This document shows positions 1 to 9,367 of a stretch of 64,000 nucleotides of DNA, piece after piece (the first letter of the stretch is position 1; every line of letters begins with the position of its first letter). The position numbers and the translations under genes were made by a program. This DNA is from JARIHD01 sp964503715 (GTDB lineage: Bacteria; Patescibacteriota; Saccharimonadia; Saccharimonadales; UBA4665), in NCBI GenBank assembly GCA_964503715.1, contig CAZDAD010000003.1:17637-81636 (forward strand), given 5' to 3'. The notes beneath the pieces are model-generated. The model saw nothing but the letters and a program-made list of their open reading frames with translations. It had not been told where the DNA came from and did not search any database.

Positions 1-436
1 TCGTATCATGCGGGTTCTTTGTTACTCCAAAATCACTATTTTCGGTACTACCACCATGAGCGAAAGCATCGAGGTTAGCCTTGGCTACACAGATAGCTCC
101 CGCTTCTTCTAGTCTATTTATAACCGTTGACTGATAGGGAGCGTCAAAGCCTTTGAGCATGTTGCTGGCAGCAGTTGTATTGGCCCCAAAGACAAGGTAG
201 TTATCTTTCGCAATAAACGGAACACCAGCCAGTCGTCCGACTTTTTCGCCTTTCGCAATTGCAGCATCAATATTTACAGCTCGCTCGCGTGCTCTTTCGG
301 TAATCGTAGCGATGATGGCATTGTATTCGTTCTTTTCTTCAATTTTTGCGAGTGATTTATTAACTAAATCGAGTGCCTTTAGCTCACCCGCCTGAACCTT
401 AGCGGCAATCTCGGCAACAGGTAACCAATCACTCAT
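1..436 (-). CDS. gatA: Aspartyl/glutamyl-tRNA amidotransferase subunit A (partial, N-terminal part)
   Basis: This is the amidase subunit of the GatCAB complex, which converts Glu-tRNA(Gln) or Asp-tRNA(Asn) to the amide form. The C-terminal part lies beyond the window start, so only about 145 residues are visible. The segment GVPFIAKDNYLV holds the catalytic lysine of the amidase-signature family (Ser-cisSer-Lys triad). The ATG at 436 follows the gatC stop by two bases, which fits translation of gatC and gatA from one message. The serines of the triad are off the window. The family call is secure. Confidence 0.93.
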   Translation of the reverse strand, partial: MSDWLPVAEIAAKVQAGELKALDLVNKSLAKIEEKNEYNAIIATITERARERAVNIDAAIAKGEKVGRLAGVPFIAKDNYLVFGANTTAASNMLKGFDAPYQSTVINRLEEAGAICVAKANLDAFAHGGSTENSDFGVTKNPHDT

Positions 437-438
437 AA

Positions 439-732
439 TTAGGCAATCATCCTTTTTACCTTGATATGACCATCTTGGCTATATGGTGCCAAACGCAGAA
501 GGTCATCATGACTTACACCGTAATCGATAACCTCATCTTCACGCATAACATTCTTCAATCCGGTGACCTGAGTTGTTGGCTCAAGGCCCTCAACATCCAC
601 GGCGTCAAGTTGTTCAACATATTGAAGGATAGAGCTAAGCTCCTGCTTGAAGGTGTCAACCTCTTCATCAGACAGCTCAAGTTTTGCAAGCTGGGCCAAT
701 TTTAATACATCATCTCGATTTAGTGTTGCCAT
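439..732 (-). CDS. gatC: Asp/Glu-tRNA amidotransferase subunit C
   Basis: GatC is the small subunit that wraps around GatA and holds the GatCAB amidotransferase together. At 97 residues it has the normal family length. The N-terminus (MATLNRDDVLKLAQLAKLEL) and the segment VDVEGLEPTTQV are typical of GatC. A Shine-Dalgarno sequence (GAGGA) lies 5 bases before the ATG at 732. It precedes gatA directly, and uvrB lies 45 bases upstream on the same strand. A genome that needs GatCAB usually lacks GlnRS and/or AsnRS, so the tRNA-Gln at 31774 may be charged through this route. Confidence 0.93.
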   Translation of the reverse strand: MATLNRDDVLKLAQLAKLELSDEEVDTFKQELSSILQYVEQLDAVDVEGLEPTTQVTGLKNVMREDEVIDYGVSHDDLLRLAPYSQDGHIKVKRMIA

Positions 733-777
733 ATATCCTCGTTAATCTGCTGATTCCGTGACCAGCATATCCAAGTA

Positions 778-2751
778 TTATTTTCGGTTCATTTTTGCTT
801 TTATATCAGTAATAATATCACGAAGTTCAGCTGCTTGCTCGAATTGTAGGTTGGCGGCGGCCAATTCCATCTGTGCCGTTAGGTCTTTTACTAAAGGCTT
901 GTACTCGTCAGCAGGTATTTTATTGAGGTTGAGTTTTGCCCTCTTGGCCTCTTCTGGTAAGTCGGGGCGCAGGCCTTTTTCGATATCCTTGCTAACACCC
1001 TTGGGAGTTATGCCGTGCAGCTTGTTGTACTCAGTTTGGATTTCACGGCGCCTGTTCGTCTCGTCGATTGTCCGACGCATACTATCTGTTATGTGATCGG
1101 CATACATAATGACCCGACCCTCAATGTGCCTAGCGGCACGACCAACTGTCTGAATCAGCGCTTGCTCGCTACGCAAAAAACCTTCTTTGTCAGCATCCAG
1201 AATAGCGACTAGACTTACCTCTGGCAGATCTAGGCCTTCACGCAACAGATTTATGCCAACCAGAACATCATAAACACCCAGACGCAGATCGCGTAGGATA
1301 TCACTACGGTCTAAAGTATCAACATCACTGTGGAGGTAGGCAACTTTGATGTTTGCTTCTTTTAGATAATCAGTCAAATCTTCGGCCATTCGCTTTGTGA
1401 GAGTAGTAACCAGTACGCGCTGATGTTTGTTGATTGTATCTTTGATGTTGTCGAGCAGATCATCTATTTGATGTTCTATAGGATGAACTTCAATCAGTGG
1501 ATCAAGCAAGCCCGTTGGCCTAATTACCTGCTGAGCAGGCTCAGGGCTACGACTCAGCTCATACTGCGCAGGAGTAGCGCTAACATATACAACTTGGTTA
1601 ACATGCTTCTCAAACTCCGTAAAAGTAAGTGGACGATTATCTAATGCGCTAGGCAGTCTAAATCCGTACTCCACTAGAGATTCCTTGCGAGCACGGTCAC
1701 CGTTGTACATGGCTCTTAACTGAGGAATAGTCATATGAGATTCATCAATTAGCAATAGGAAGTCATCAGGATAATAGTCGAGCAAAGTCGCAGGCTGTTC
1801 GCCTGGGTTCCTGTTGGTGAGGTAGCGACTGTAGTTCTCGATACCCTTTACAAAACCTGTTTCGGTCAACATCTCGATATCAAAACGGGTCCTTTGCTCG
1901 AGACGCTGTGCCTCAAGTAACTTACCCTGAGACTTAAGCCAGTCCAACCTCTCAGCTAATTCTTTTTCGATGTGAGTTAAGGCAACTTTTAGCTTATCGT
2001 ACGGCGTGACATAGTGCGAACCTGGGAAAACTGATATGCTTTCGGGCTTGCTGATAATTTCGCCCGTTAACGGATCAATTTTTGTGATTCGATCAACTAC
2101 GTCTCCGAAAAACTCTATCCTATAGGCCACTTCTTCACCTGCGGGATATACATCAACTACATCACCACGCACCCTAAAAGTACCACGGTGAAAATCAATG
2201 TCGTTACGTTCGTATTGAATATCGGTCAAGTGCCTCATAAGCTTATCGCGCTTGCGCTGTTCGCCGACCTGTACGGTCAGACGCATATTGCCATAATCTT
2301 CACGAGAACCAATACCGTATATACAGCTCACACTAGCCACTATAATGACATCGCGTCGCGTCAACAAAGCATCGGTAGCTGCGTGCCTCAGACGGTCAAT
2401 TTCTTCGTTTATCTGGCTGTCTTTTTCTATATATGTATCTGAACGAGCTATATAGGCTTCTGGCTGGTAGTAGTCGAAGTAGCTGACAAAGTAGTGAACT
2501 TCATTGTTGGGAAAAAAGTTTTTGAACTCTGAGTATAGCTGGGCTGCTAGTGTCTTGTTGTGACTAAGAACCAAGGTTGGACGCTGAGCATGCTGAATCA
2601 GGTTGGCCATGGTGAAGGTCTTACCGGAACCAGTAACACCTAAAAGTGTTTGGTGTTGTAGCCCACTGTCTAGCCCCTGGCTGAGAGCCTGAATCGCCAC
2701 TGGTTGATCACCAGTTGGCTGGTATTTACTCTGTAAAGAAAAAGCCGTCAC
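778..2751 (-). CDS. uvrB: Excinuclease ABC subunit B
   Basis: UvrB is the damage-verifying helicase-like subunit of the UvrABC nucleotide excision repair complex. The 657 residues include Walker A (GVTGSGKTFTM, about 38-48), the DESH box, helicase motif VI (QTVGRAARH) and the C-terminal UVR domain that contacts UvrC (LEAAANLQFEQAAELRD-type). The start is a GTG at 2751. A TACAAT box with an extended TGT lies seven bases upstream (2759-2764), so the message probably begins at the start codon itself. Length and motifs are those of a complete functional protein. Confidence 0.96.
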   Translation of the reverse strand: MTAFSLQSKYQPTGDQPVAIQALSQGLDSGLQHQTLLGVTGSGKTFTMANLIQHAQRPTLVLSHNKTLAAQLYSEFKNFFPNNEVHYFVSYFDYYQPEAYIARSDTYIEKDSQINEEIDRLRHAATDALLTRRDVIIVASVSCIYGIGSREDYGNMRLTVQVGEQRKRDKLMRHLTDIQYERNDIDFHRGTFRVRGDVVDVYPAGEEVAYRIEFFGDVVDRITKIDPLTGEIISKPESISVFPGSHYVTPYDKLKVALTHIEKELAERLDWLKSQGKLLEAQRLEQRTRFDIEMLTETGFVKGIENYSRYLTNRNPGEQPATLLDYYPDDFLLLIDESHMTIPQLRAMYNGDRARKESLVEYGFRLPSALDNRPLTFTEFEKHVNQVVYVSATPAQYELSRSPEPAQQVIRPTGLLDPLIEVHPIEHQIDDLLDNIKDTINKHQRVLVTTLTKRMAEDLTDYLKEANIKVAYLHSDVDTLDRSDILRDLRLGVYDVLVGINLLREGLDLPEVSLVAILDADKEGFLRSEQALIQTVGRAARHIEGRVIMYADHITDSMRRTIDETNRRREIQTEYNKLHGITPKGVSKDIEKGLRPDLPEEAKRAKLNLNKIPADEYKPLVKDLTAQMELAAANLQFEQAAELRDIITDIKAKMNRK

Positions 2752-2758
2752 AAGAGAT

Positions 2759-2764
2759 ATTGTA
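2759..2764 (-). promoter_or_regulatory. -10 box of uvrB implying a leaderless transcript
   Basis: TACAAT preceded by TGT (extended -10) lies seven bases before the GTG start of uvrB. No Shine-Dalgarno sequence fits in the space. Transcription would begin at or next to the start codon. Confidence 0.6.
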
Positions 2765-2791
2765 ACAGCTATAATGAGATCGAGTAATAAT

Positions 2792-3445
2792 CTAGCCTGC
2801 GCGCGGTGGCGGTGACTGCATCAAGTCACGCCTGAGGTACCAGTGCTCATCACGCTTTATCTGTTCATGAATATCTTTGTACTTGCGGTCGAGTAAGTCG
2901 ACAATCCTCTGGACCAACCTATCTGGGTCATCATCAAATATTACCAGATCATCATCTGGGGCTTGGAGCGTCTTCATAAGCTCAGGTATCAAGTCGGCCG
3001 TGCCGCCACTACCAAGAAGAACACCACATGGCTTATGTGCCTCTAGCGCCGATGTAAACTCGTGTAGACTACCAAAACGGCCGCCAACCGTAATCACAGC
3101 ATCACTTGATTGCACTAAGTAAAGGTCTCGACCCACGTAATTCATGCCTGTAAAGTTGATGAAATCAAAAACATCGTGTGGCAGCCTGTACTTACGCAAG
3201 TGCTCCCTCAGCGACGATGCGGGCGAAAAGCCTATGCTCGTACCACCAGCCTCCTTGGCGCCGTGAGCAGCAAAGTAAGGTAGTCCGACAGTTGCACCAG
3301 TAGTCAAGATATGACCACTGTGGGCAATAGCTTTGCCCAAATCTACGGCAAAATCCTTAGCCCCGACGACAGTATCACCCGCCGCAGCACCGGATACACA
3401 TATTGAATAACGTAATTGTTTTAGTTCTTTTAAATCAGAAGACAT
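2792..3445 (-). CDS. LOG/SLOG-family Rossmann-like protein
   Basis: This 217-residue protein belongs to the LOG-like (TIGR00725/TIGR00730-type) nucleotide-binding fold. The N-terminal strand with glycine loop (SICVSGAAAGDTV) and the segment TVGGRFGSLHEFTSALE replace the classical PGGxGTxxE motif of cytokinin-activating LOG phosphoribohydrolases. The glutamate in HEF is kept, but the PGG-GT pattern is not. A nucleotide- or cofactor-binding role is more likely than proven LOG enzymology. TATAAT lies about ten bases before the ATG. It stands alone between uvrB and an unknown gene. The substrate cannot be named from sequence. Confidence 0.7.
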   Translation of the reverse strand: MSSDLKELKQLRYSICVSGAAAGDTVVGAKDFAVDLGKAIAHSGHILTTGATVGLPYFAAHGAKEAGGTSIGFSPASSLREHLRKYRLPHDVFDFINFTGMNYVGRDLYLVQSSDAVITVGGRFGSLHEFTSALEAHKPCGVLLGSGGTADLIPELMKTLQAPDDDLVIFDDDPDRLVQRIVDLLDRKYKDIHEQIKRDEHWYLRRDLMQSPPPRAG

Positions 3446-3476
3446 GTTGTTATAGATTATACTTTTTTAGAGCTTA

Positions 3477-4670
3477 TTATGCTAATGCTAAATCGGCAGA
3501 AACATCGCCAGCTAATTGTCTCTCGACATTTTCTTCGAGATTGTCCTTGTGAACGTAACGCGTCATTAGCTCCGACCATAAATGTTCTCGGCCAAACTGT
3601 ACCACTCTCTCTCGGAAAGACAATTCATTACACTTAGCTAGCGCAATGTCCAAAATATTGAACGAAACTGGCTGGTCGTCTTTGACTGCGCATATATATT
3701 GAGTACCTTGCCAAAAATTAAGCCTAGTATCGACAGCATCCTGTATGTGTGGCTGAAAACTAGATGGGACTGCCCCGCCCGCCATTGTTCGACCATAATA
3801 TCGCTGCACTACACGCCAGGATACACTCTGACCATTAGGCAGTGCAGCAATCAGTTGATCGCTACCTATAGACTCTTGGACCACCTTGCCAAAATCGGGG
3901 TTAACCTGTTGCAATTTAAGATATGAAGCATAGGTGTGTATATCATTTATGTAATGAACACTTAGCAGGAAAGTCATAAGAGCAAGGCCGTTAATGCCAT
4001 TGGCTAGAGGCAGAATAACCACTTGTCCCAGGTCCTTAAAGCACAATATATTATGCTTATTTTCGTCCGTATACTCATCACAGACCCCTGACCATTTTTT
4101 GGAAACTGGCAGGCTGACTGCTATTTCACGTTGCTCAAAGTCGTTCGCCTTGAGTTTGGCGTACTGATCATAGAAGGTTTTTTGCCAAGCTTGCGATTCA
4201 AACATCTGAATAGCCGCATAAATATGCGCGACAGCCTCGTGACGCAGCATAGAGTCCAGGGATCGATAGCCAAGCTTCTTCATAGCTGCTTTGGGAGCGC
4301 GCTTCTTTATGAGACGTTTGGCGGTAGCAGTCTTAAGTGCATAGCATGAAACTTTTTCGTGTTTGGATAGATACTTCTGGACGATAGACAAAACTTCTTC
4401 ACTAGTTGCGGAATCACTTATACCTAAGGCCTCATGAAAAACAGTCTCGTCCTTAGATAATCGATCTTGCAATGCAGTGTACAGCTCATCCGCTGTCGTA
4501 TCATCGGGGTCCATACCCAATTCAATAGTCTTGCTCCGTACAACCTGAGCAATCTCTGAACTAAGCTGAATATCAGCCGCAGGCAAACCGCTAGATCTTT
4601 CTAGCGAAGAAACCATCTGCCCAAAAAGTGGTTGTCGCGCCCCCAACGCGGTAGACAAGAAACGTGTCAT
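3477..4670 (-). CDS. Conserved-looking protein of unknown function
   Basis: I do not recognise this 397-residue protein. It has no signal peptide and no clear membrane segment. The first 130 residues are predicted mainly helical, with a basic stretch (KRLIKKRAPKAAMKKL, about 118-133). The C-terminal two thirds are mixed, with several aromatic and cysteine residues but no metal motif. Codon use is like its neighbours, which argues against a random open frame. A weak extended -10 (TGG-TAATCT) lies seven bases before the ATG. It is single, between the LOG-like gene and the sugar block, so context gives no function. Confidence 0.6.
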   Translation of the reverse strand: MTRFLSTALGARQPLFGQMVSSLERSSGLPAADIQLSSEIAQVVRSKTIELGMDPDDTTADELYTALQDRLSKDETVFHEALGISDSATSEEVLSIVQKYLSKHEKVSCYALKTATAKRLIKKRAPKAAMKKLGYRSLDSMLRHEAVAHIYAAIQMFESQAWQKTFYDQYAKLKANDFEQREIAVSLPVSKKWSGVCDEYTDENKHNILCFKDLGQVVILPLANGINGLALMTFLLSVHYINDIHTYASYLKLQQVNPDFGKVVQESIGSDQLIAALPNGQSVSWRVVQRYYGRTMAGGAVPSSFQPHIQDAVDTRLNFWQGTQYICAVKDDQPVSFNILDIALAKCNELSFRERVVQFGREHLWSELMTRYVHKDNLEENVERQLAGDVSADLALA

Positions 4671-4706
4671 TACATCTAGATTACCACAAGCGTGATTAAC
4701 TGACTA

Positions 4707-5726
4707 TTATCGAAGGCTCGTCGGCTGGTAGTTTTTGGGCGCATGGTGTAGCCACTCAAGCAAGCGCTTCTCTGTTAGCAAACCCGCCTGAGCACCCACT
4801 GACTGCACAACACTCATTGAGTTTATTGGTGCCCAACGCACAGCGTCCTGTATACTAAGCCCCTTGGCTAATGCTGCGACCAATGTAGAAGCGAACGAGT
4901 CACCAGCGCCAGTGCGGTCGACAGGCGGAGCTGGATCAGGATAAAGTGGCATCGCAATACGAGTTTGACCGTCCGATGCATATGCACCATTGGGCCCGTC
5001 AGTTATAATTACCGTCTTTGGCCCCAAGGAGTGAAGTTTATCGAATAAGTCGTGGACATCTTCGTGCTTACCGCCGCCAACCAAAACTGCTTCTTCCCGG
5101 TTAAGAATAAGTACTTCTGTACGTTGATAAACTCTTCGTAGTCTGTGAGCTCCAACCTGCATTTGGAATGTTCCTGGCTGGAATGCTAGCTTTACGTCAG
5201 GATGTTTTTCTAACCAGTCACAGAACTGGTCGTGGTAATCAATGGCCTTTTCGCCAACAGAACTGAAGTAAATCCATCGTGGCACCTCACTAGGACGCAG
5301 GTGTGGCCAGTGATAGTCGTAGTCTTCGTGCTTAATTAGAATGGTACGTTCTTCACCGTACAATAGTACAAAGTGGAGATTACTTTTATCGTCATGATTA
5401 ATGCGAACAAAACGCGTGTCCACCTTGTTCTTGTGAAGCTCCTCGATGATACCCCGTCCCTCTTGGTCACCACCGACGTTGGTTACGAAACCTGTTTTTA
5501 GACCGAGGCGAGCAAAAGCAACTGCTGCATTAGCAGCGTTACCGACACCCTTAACGGTTTCGGCTTTCTCAAAAGGTAGCTTTGTGCCAAAAGGCATGCA
5601 AAGCCAAGATTCGCCAGAAGAGTCTTTTTGTACCTGCGCCTCATCGTCCAACAGTTTAATAAATATATCTGTTACGACGTCACCGACAGACAGTATATCA
5701 ATTTGTCCTGAATTTTTGGTGCTCAT
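4707..5726 (-). CDS. PfkB-family carbohydrate kinase
   Basis: This is an ATP-dependent sugar kinase of the ribokinase/PfkB superfamily (339 residues). The second PfkB signature DRTGAGDSFASTLVAAL near the C-terminus carries the anion-hole glycines and the catalytic aspartate. The N-terminal part shows the GNAANAAVAFARLG signature. It is cotranscribed with a class I fructose-bisphosphate aldolase (18-base gap) and the transketolase genes. No PfkA is seen in this window, so this enzyme may phosphorylate fructose 6-phosphate or another sugar of the pentose/hexose pool. The substrate is an inference from neighbours only. A weak SD (AAAGGA) precedes the ATG. Confidence 0.85.
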   Translation of the reverse strand: MSTKNSGQIDILSVGDVVTDIFIKLLDDEAQVQKDSSGESWLCMPFGTKLPFEKAETVKGVGNAANAAVAFARLGLKTGFVTNVGGDQEGRGIIEELHKNKVDTRFVRINHDDKSNLHFVLLYGEERTILIKHEDYDYHWPHLRPSEVPRWIYFSSVGEKAIDYHDQFCDWLEKHPDVKLAFQPGTFQMQVGAHRLRRVYQRTEVLILNREEAVLVGGGKHEDVHDLFDKLHSLGPKTVIITDGPNGAYASDGQTRIAMPLYPDPAPPVDRTGAGDSFASTLVAALAKGLSIQDAVRWAPINSMSVVQSVGAQAGLLTEKRLLEWLHHAPKNYQPTSLR

Positions 5727-5744
5727 TTTATATTTTTCCTTTCC

Positions 5745-6791
5745 CTATAAGTCCTGGCTGTGTGATACAAAATTATCAGTATCCAAAGTTGACATGTCTA
5801 ATTGACCGCGAGCTGCGGCTGCGGCTACTTCGAGTTGTTTAGCAAAAACAGCCTGAGCGCTATCGACTGCCTGTCTATTCTGTGCCCAAGCTTTTAGAAC
5901 TGGATCCTGAAGCGCACGTGAGTATGAGAAAGTTAGCCCCCAAGGATGCGGGCCACGTCGTGATATTTCGTTCAGGTTAGCGAAAGCATCCGTTGGTGTC
6001 TGGCCACCACTCAGGAATACAACTCCGCCAAGTTCGGCAGGAACATGCTCATGCAGTACTCTAACAGTTCTTTCGGCCACATCAATATGGTCGATGGCTA
6101 CGCCACTGTCTTTGCCAGGCAACACCATACTTGTTTTGAGAATTGCCCCCGGCAAGTGAACTCGATAGGATCTCATGGTGTCAAACAACAAGTCAAAAAC
6201 TCTAGCCATGACTGCTTCACATTGATCAATAGTATGAGTGCCATCAAAAAGCACCTCTGGTTCAACTAGAGGAACAATATTGTATTCCTGGCAAATGCGA
6301 GCGTAACGCGCAAGTGTGTAGACATTGGCCCAAATACATTCATCAGTTGGTATGCCATCTCCAATGGTAATTACTGCTCGCCATTTAGCAAATTTAGCGC
6401 CAGCACCTGCATAGGTTGCCATCTTTTCAGATAGACCATCTAGCCCTTGAGTAACTTTCTCGTTGGGGAAACCTGGCAAGTCTACAAGGCCTTGGTCAAC
6501 CTTTATGCCTGGCATAACACCCTTGGCGCTTAGGTACTCACGAAAAACTTGACCGCCATCAGTACTTTGCCAAAAGGTTTCATCATAAAAAATAACGCCG
6601 CTGACAATTTGTTCAACTGCTGGAGTTGTGACAAGCAAGCCACGGTATTGACGTCTGTTTTCTTCGTTGCACTCAACATTTACAGCATCAAAACGCTTGG
6701 CGCAGCTATTACTACTTTCATCGGCAGCCAACAAACCCTTGCCCTGAGCAACCAAAGCCTTTGCTATCTCTTCTAGTTTTTGATGATCCAT
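5745..6791 (-). CDS. fba: Class I fructose-bisphosphate aldolase
   Basis: This enzyme reversibly splits fructose 1,6-bisphosphate into DHAP and glyceraldehyde 3-phosphate through a Schiff base. It is the long, animal/plant-like class I type. It carries GLLAADESSNSC near the N-terminus, PLVEPEVLFDG in the middle and GAILKTSMVLPG, where the lysine is the expected Schiff-base residue. SGGQTPTDA marks the phosphate-binding end. The reading frame is open from a GTG at 6800, but AAGGGGG sits eight bases before the ATG at 6791, so I take the latter start (348 residues). It lies between the PfkB kinase and the transketolase pair in one operon. Confidence 0.93.
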   Translation of the reverse strand: MDHQKLEEIAKALVAQGKGLLAADESSNSCAKRFDAVNVECNEENRRQYRGLLVTTPAVEQIVSGVIFYDETFWQSTDGGQVFREYLSAKGVMPGIKVDQGLVDLPGFPNEKVTQGLDGLSEKMATYAGAGAKFAKWRAVITIGDGIPTDECIWANVYTLARYARICQEYNIVPLVEPEVLFDGTHTIDQCEAVMARVFDLLFDTMRSYRVHLPGAILKTSMVLPGKDSGVAIDHIDVAERTVRVLHEHVPAELGGVVFLSGGQTPTDAFANLNEISRRGPHPWGLTFSYSRALQDPVLKAWAQNRQAVDSAQAVFAKQLEVAAAAARGQLDMSTLDTDNFVSHSQDL

Positions 6792-6810
6792 TTGTGCCAC
6801 CCCCTTAAAT

Positions 6811-7797
6811 CTATTGATGAAGTTTGCTTATTAAATCGTGTGCGGCCATCGCAATATTTGCCGCCGTTAACCCAAAATGCTCATAAAGCTCTACAGGATC
6901 GCCCGACTCACCAAACCTATCCTGTATACCTATACGCTTCATAATGGTCGGAGCCTCCTCTGACAACAGTTCGGCAACCGCTCCGCCTAGACCCCCGATA
7001 ACTTGGGCTTCCTCTGCGGTGACTACAGCCCGAGTCTTACGAGCACTTGCGAGAATAGAGTCTTTGTCCAAGGGTTTGACCGTTGCCACATGAACAACCT
7101 CGGCTTGGACACCATCAGCAGCCAAAATCTCAGCAGCAACCATTGCATGGTATGTCATTGTACCTGTTGCCACTATAGTCACATCAGAACCTTCGCGGAA
7201 AAGCTGAGCTTTGCCAATCTCGAATGGTGTATCTTCGGTCGTTATGACAGGCGTCTTCTCACGTGCCAAACGCATGTATGCAGGCTTTTCGGTATCAGCG
7301 GCCAGCGCTAATGTCGCTTTTTTGGCCTCCACCGCATCACACGGAGCAATAACTATCATATTTGGCATAGCCCGCATAATTGCTATATCCTCAAGCGACT
7401 GGTGCGTGGCGCCGTCTGGACCAACGCTGATGCCCGCATGAGAACCAATAATCTTGACTGGCTGCTCGTTGAGCGCAATAGTAGTTCTAACTTGTTCCCA
7501 GTTACGGCCTGGGCTAAACGCCGCATAGGCTGCAATAAATGGAATTTTGCCCATAGCTGCCATACCTGAGGCCAGGGTAGCTAGATTCTGTTCGCCTATG
7601 CCAACTTCTACAAAACGATCAGGGAACTCGTTGGCAAAATCAGACATCTTAGTGCTATCTGTCAAATCAGCACAAAGACCGACTACGTTGTCATATTTGC
7701 GACCCGCCTCTAGCAGCCCCGCACCAAAGCCAGCCCTAATAGGCTCCTGCTTGATATTCTGATCACGAACGCTTGTAACTAGGTGCAAGTCACTCAT
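6811..7797 (-). CDS. Transketolase, C-terminal subunit (pyrimidine-binding and C-terminal domains)
   Basis: Half of a split transketolase, 328 residues. It supplies the pyrimidine-binding domain of thiamine diphosphate (VGIGEQNLATLASGMA, with the conserved glutamate) and the C-terminal domain. Its ATG overlaps the stop of the N-terminal subunit by one base (TAATG), so the halves are translationally coupled. Together they move two-carbon units between ketose and aldose phosphates. Split transketolases are common in archaea and in CPR bacteria. It sits in the sugar-phosphate operon between aldolase and pentose-phosphate epimerase. Confidence 0.92.
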   Translation of the reverse strand: MSDLHLVTSVRDQNIKQEPIRAGFGAGLLEAGRKYDNVVGLCADLTDSTKMSDFANEFPDRFVEVGIGEQNLATLASGMAAMGKIPFIAAYAAFSPGRNWEQVRTTIALNEQPVKIIGSHAGISVGPDGATHQSLEDIAIMRAMPNMIVIAPCDAVEAKKATLALAADTEKPAYMRLAREKTPVITTEDTPFEIGKAQLFREGSDVTIVATGTMTYHAMVAAEILAADGVQAEVVHVATVKPLDKDSILASARKTRAVVTAEEAQVIGGLGGAVAELLSEEAPTIMKRIGIQDRFGESGDPVELYEHFGLTAANIAMAAHDLISKLHQ

Positions 7798-8654
7798 TAT
7801 TCGGCCTCACTCCTAATCTTGCCTTGCAATGTCCTCAGTTGGCTAAGAGCTTCTTTGGCCTGTTCGGCATTTGGTGGAACTCCATGCCAATGGAAGTCAT
7901 ACTCCATGAAATCTACACCCTTGCCAGGAACGGTGTGGGCAATTATAACTACAGGCTTTTCGACGATAGCCCTAGCCATTGAACAGGCATCGATAACTGA
8001 CTCTATATTATTACCGTCAATCTCTATAACATGCCAACCGAACGATTCCCATTTGTCACGGAGATTCTCGAGCGGCATAACCACCTCTGTAGGGCCATCT
8101 ATCTGAATATTATTTCGGTCAACAATGGCAATCAAGTTACTTAGCTTGTATTTGCTAATCGTCATGATAGCTTCCCAGTTGTTTCCTTCATTGAGCTCGC
8201 CGTCACCAACCACTACATATACCCAACGATGCTGTTCTTTGTCCATGCGCATTGCCAGAGCCATGCCTGCCGCTTGGCTCAATCCTGAACCTAGGGGGCC
8301 ACTAGTAGTTTCTACACCAGGTAATTTAGTCCTCTCAGGATGTCCCTGAAGTCTGGAGCCAAGTTTGCGCAGAGTTTTTAGCTCTTCTCGGTCAAAGTAT
8401 CCTGCATGAGCCATTGCAGCATAGCGAACAGGTGCGCAATGTCCATTACTCATGACTAAAATATCACGTTCACTCCACTCAGGGTTCTCGGGATTATGTT
8501 TCATGATATTAAAGTAGAGAGCCGTAAATATGTCGGCTAAGCCTAAGGGACCTGCCGAGTGGCCGCTACCTGCCTCAAGCAACATGGTAATGATATCCTG
8601 ACGAATCTCGTCAGCCTTGAGCTCTAGCTCAGTAATATCGTGGATGTATGCCAT
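7797..8654 (-). CDS. Transketolase, N-terminal subunit (thiamine diphosphate-binding)
   Basis: The 285-residue partner of the downstream subunit. The pyrophosphate-binding motif is visible as VVGDGELNEGNNWEA through IVDRNNIQIDG (GDGx(n)N). The histidine-bearing segment SGHSAGPLGLADI and GHPERTKLPGVE are also typical of transketolase. The start ATG at 8654 is preceded by AGAGAGGG. With rpe and rpiB just upstream, the organism carries most of the non-oxidative pentose phosphate pathway in one cluster. No transaldolase is seen here. Confidence 0.93.
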   Translation of the reverse strand: MAYIHDITELELKADEIRQDIITMLLEAGSGHSAGPLGLADIFTALYFNIMKHNPENPEWSERDILVMSNGHCAPVRYAAMAHAGYFDREELKTLRKLGSRLQGHPERTKLPGVETTSGPLGSGLSQAAGMALAMRMDKEQHRWVYVVVGDGELNEGNNWEAIMTISKYKLSNLIAIVDRNNIQIDGPTEVVMPLENLRDKWESFGWHVIEIDGNNIESVIDACSMARAIVEKPVVIIAHTVPGKGVDFMEYDFHWHGVPPNAEQAKEALSQLRTLQGKIRSEAE

Positions 8655-8731
8655 AACCCTCTCTTGGTAAATATCTATCTATTGCGTTTATGTTTTACTA
8701 ATAATAGTTTAGAACAGATTGGTTCTTTTGG

Positions 8732-9364
8732 CTACATTAATGAACGGCTGAGCTGCAAAAATGCCGCCTCTGGCTGCTCGGCTTTTTGGATGAATCCACC
8801 TACATTCAAAACATCTACACCTGAATCAGCCAATTCGCGGGCATTCTGATCATTTATACCACCGTCCCAACCAATCTCAAGAGTCGACTTAAGCCGTCGT
8901 AGTTGTCTAACTTTTTCAAGATATTGCATATCAGCTCGACCACCAAAGTGACCCAAATCTCCAGAGAAAACAAGAACATAATCTATAACATCTAGTGCAG
9001 GCTCAATGGCCGATACGGGCGTCTGCGTCAATAGTGCTACACCCACCTCTATACCATGACGATGCATGAGTTCAGCAAAAGGCAAAAAATTGCCATCGGA
9101 TTCGGCGTGTACTATCACCATCTGGGGGCTAAGAGCAATAAAATCTCGCCACAGCTCAAAGGGGCGCTTGTACATAACGTGTAGGTCAGCCCTCACGCCA
9201 CCAGGCCACCATATTTGGTCAATACTGAGCGTTTTACTGGGAGCAAACTGACCATCAGCCAAGTCAATATGAACACGCGTGGCAAAACCAGATAACCGTT
9301 CCATCTGACTCTTATATTCGTCAGCATCGGCCGCCAAGACAGTTGGGCAAATAGTAGTACTCAC
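8732..9364 (-). CDS. rpe: Ribulose-phosphate 3-epimerase family protein
   Basis: A TIM-barrel epimerase interconverting ribulose 5-phosphate and xylulose 5-phosphate (210 residues). All expected metal ligands can be placed: His and Asp in VHIDLADGQF, His in DLHVMYKRP, and Asp in GWDGGIND. The flanking sequence differs from textbook Rpe (HVDVMDGHFVPN), so a related sugar epimerase is possible. The neighbours (rpiB, transketolase) support the pentose assignment. The start is GTG at 9364 with GGAG upstream. The gene follows rpiB by three bases. Confidence 0.82.
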   Translation of the reverse strand: MSTTICPTVLAADADEYKSQMERLSGFATRVHIDLADGQFAPSKTLSIDQIWWPGGVRADLHVMYKRPFELWRDFIALSPQMVIVHAESDGNFLPFAELMHRHGIEVGVALLTQTPVSAIEPALDVIDYVLVFSGDLGHFGGRADMQYLEKVRQLRRLKSTLEIGWDGGINDQNARELADSGVDVLNVGGFIQKAEQPEAAFLQLSRSLM

Positions 9365-9367
9365 TAT

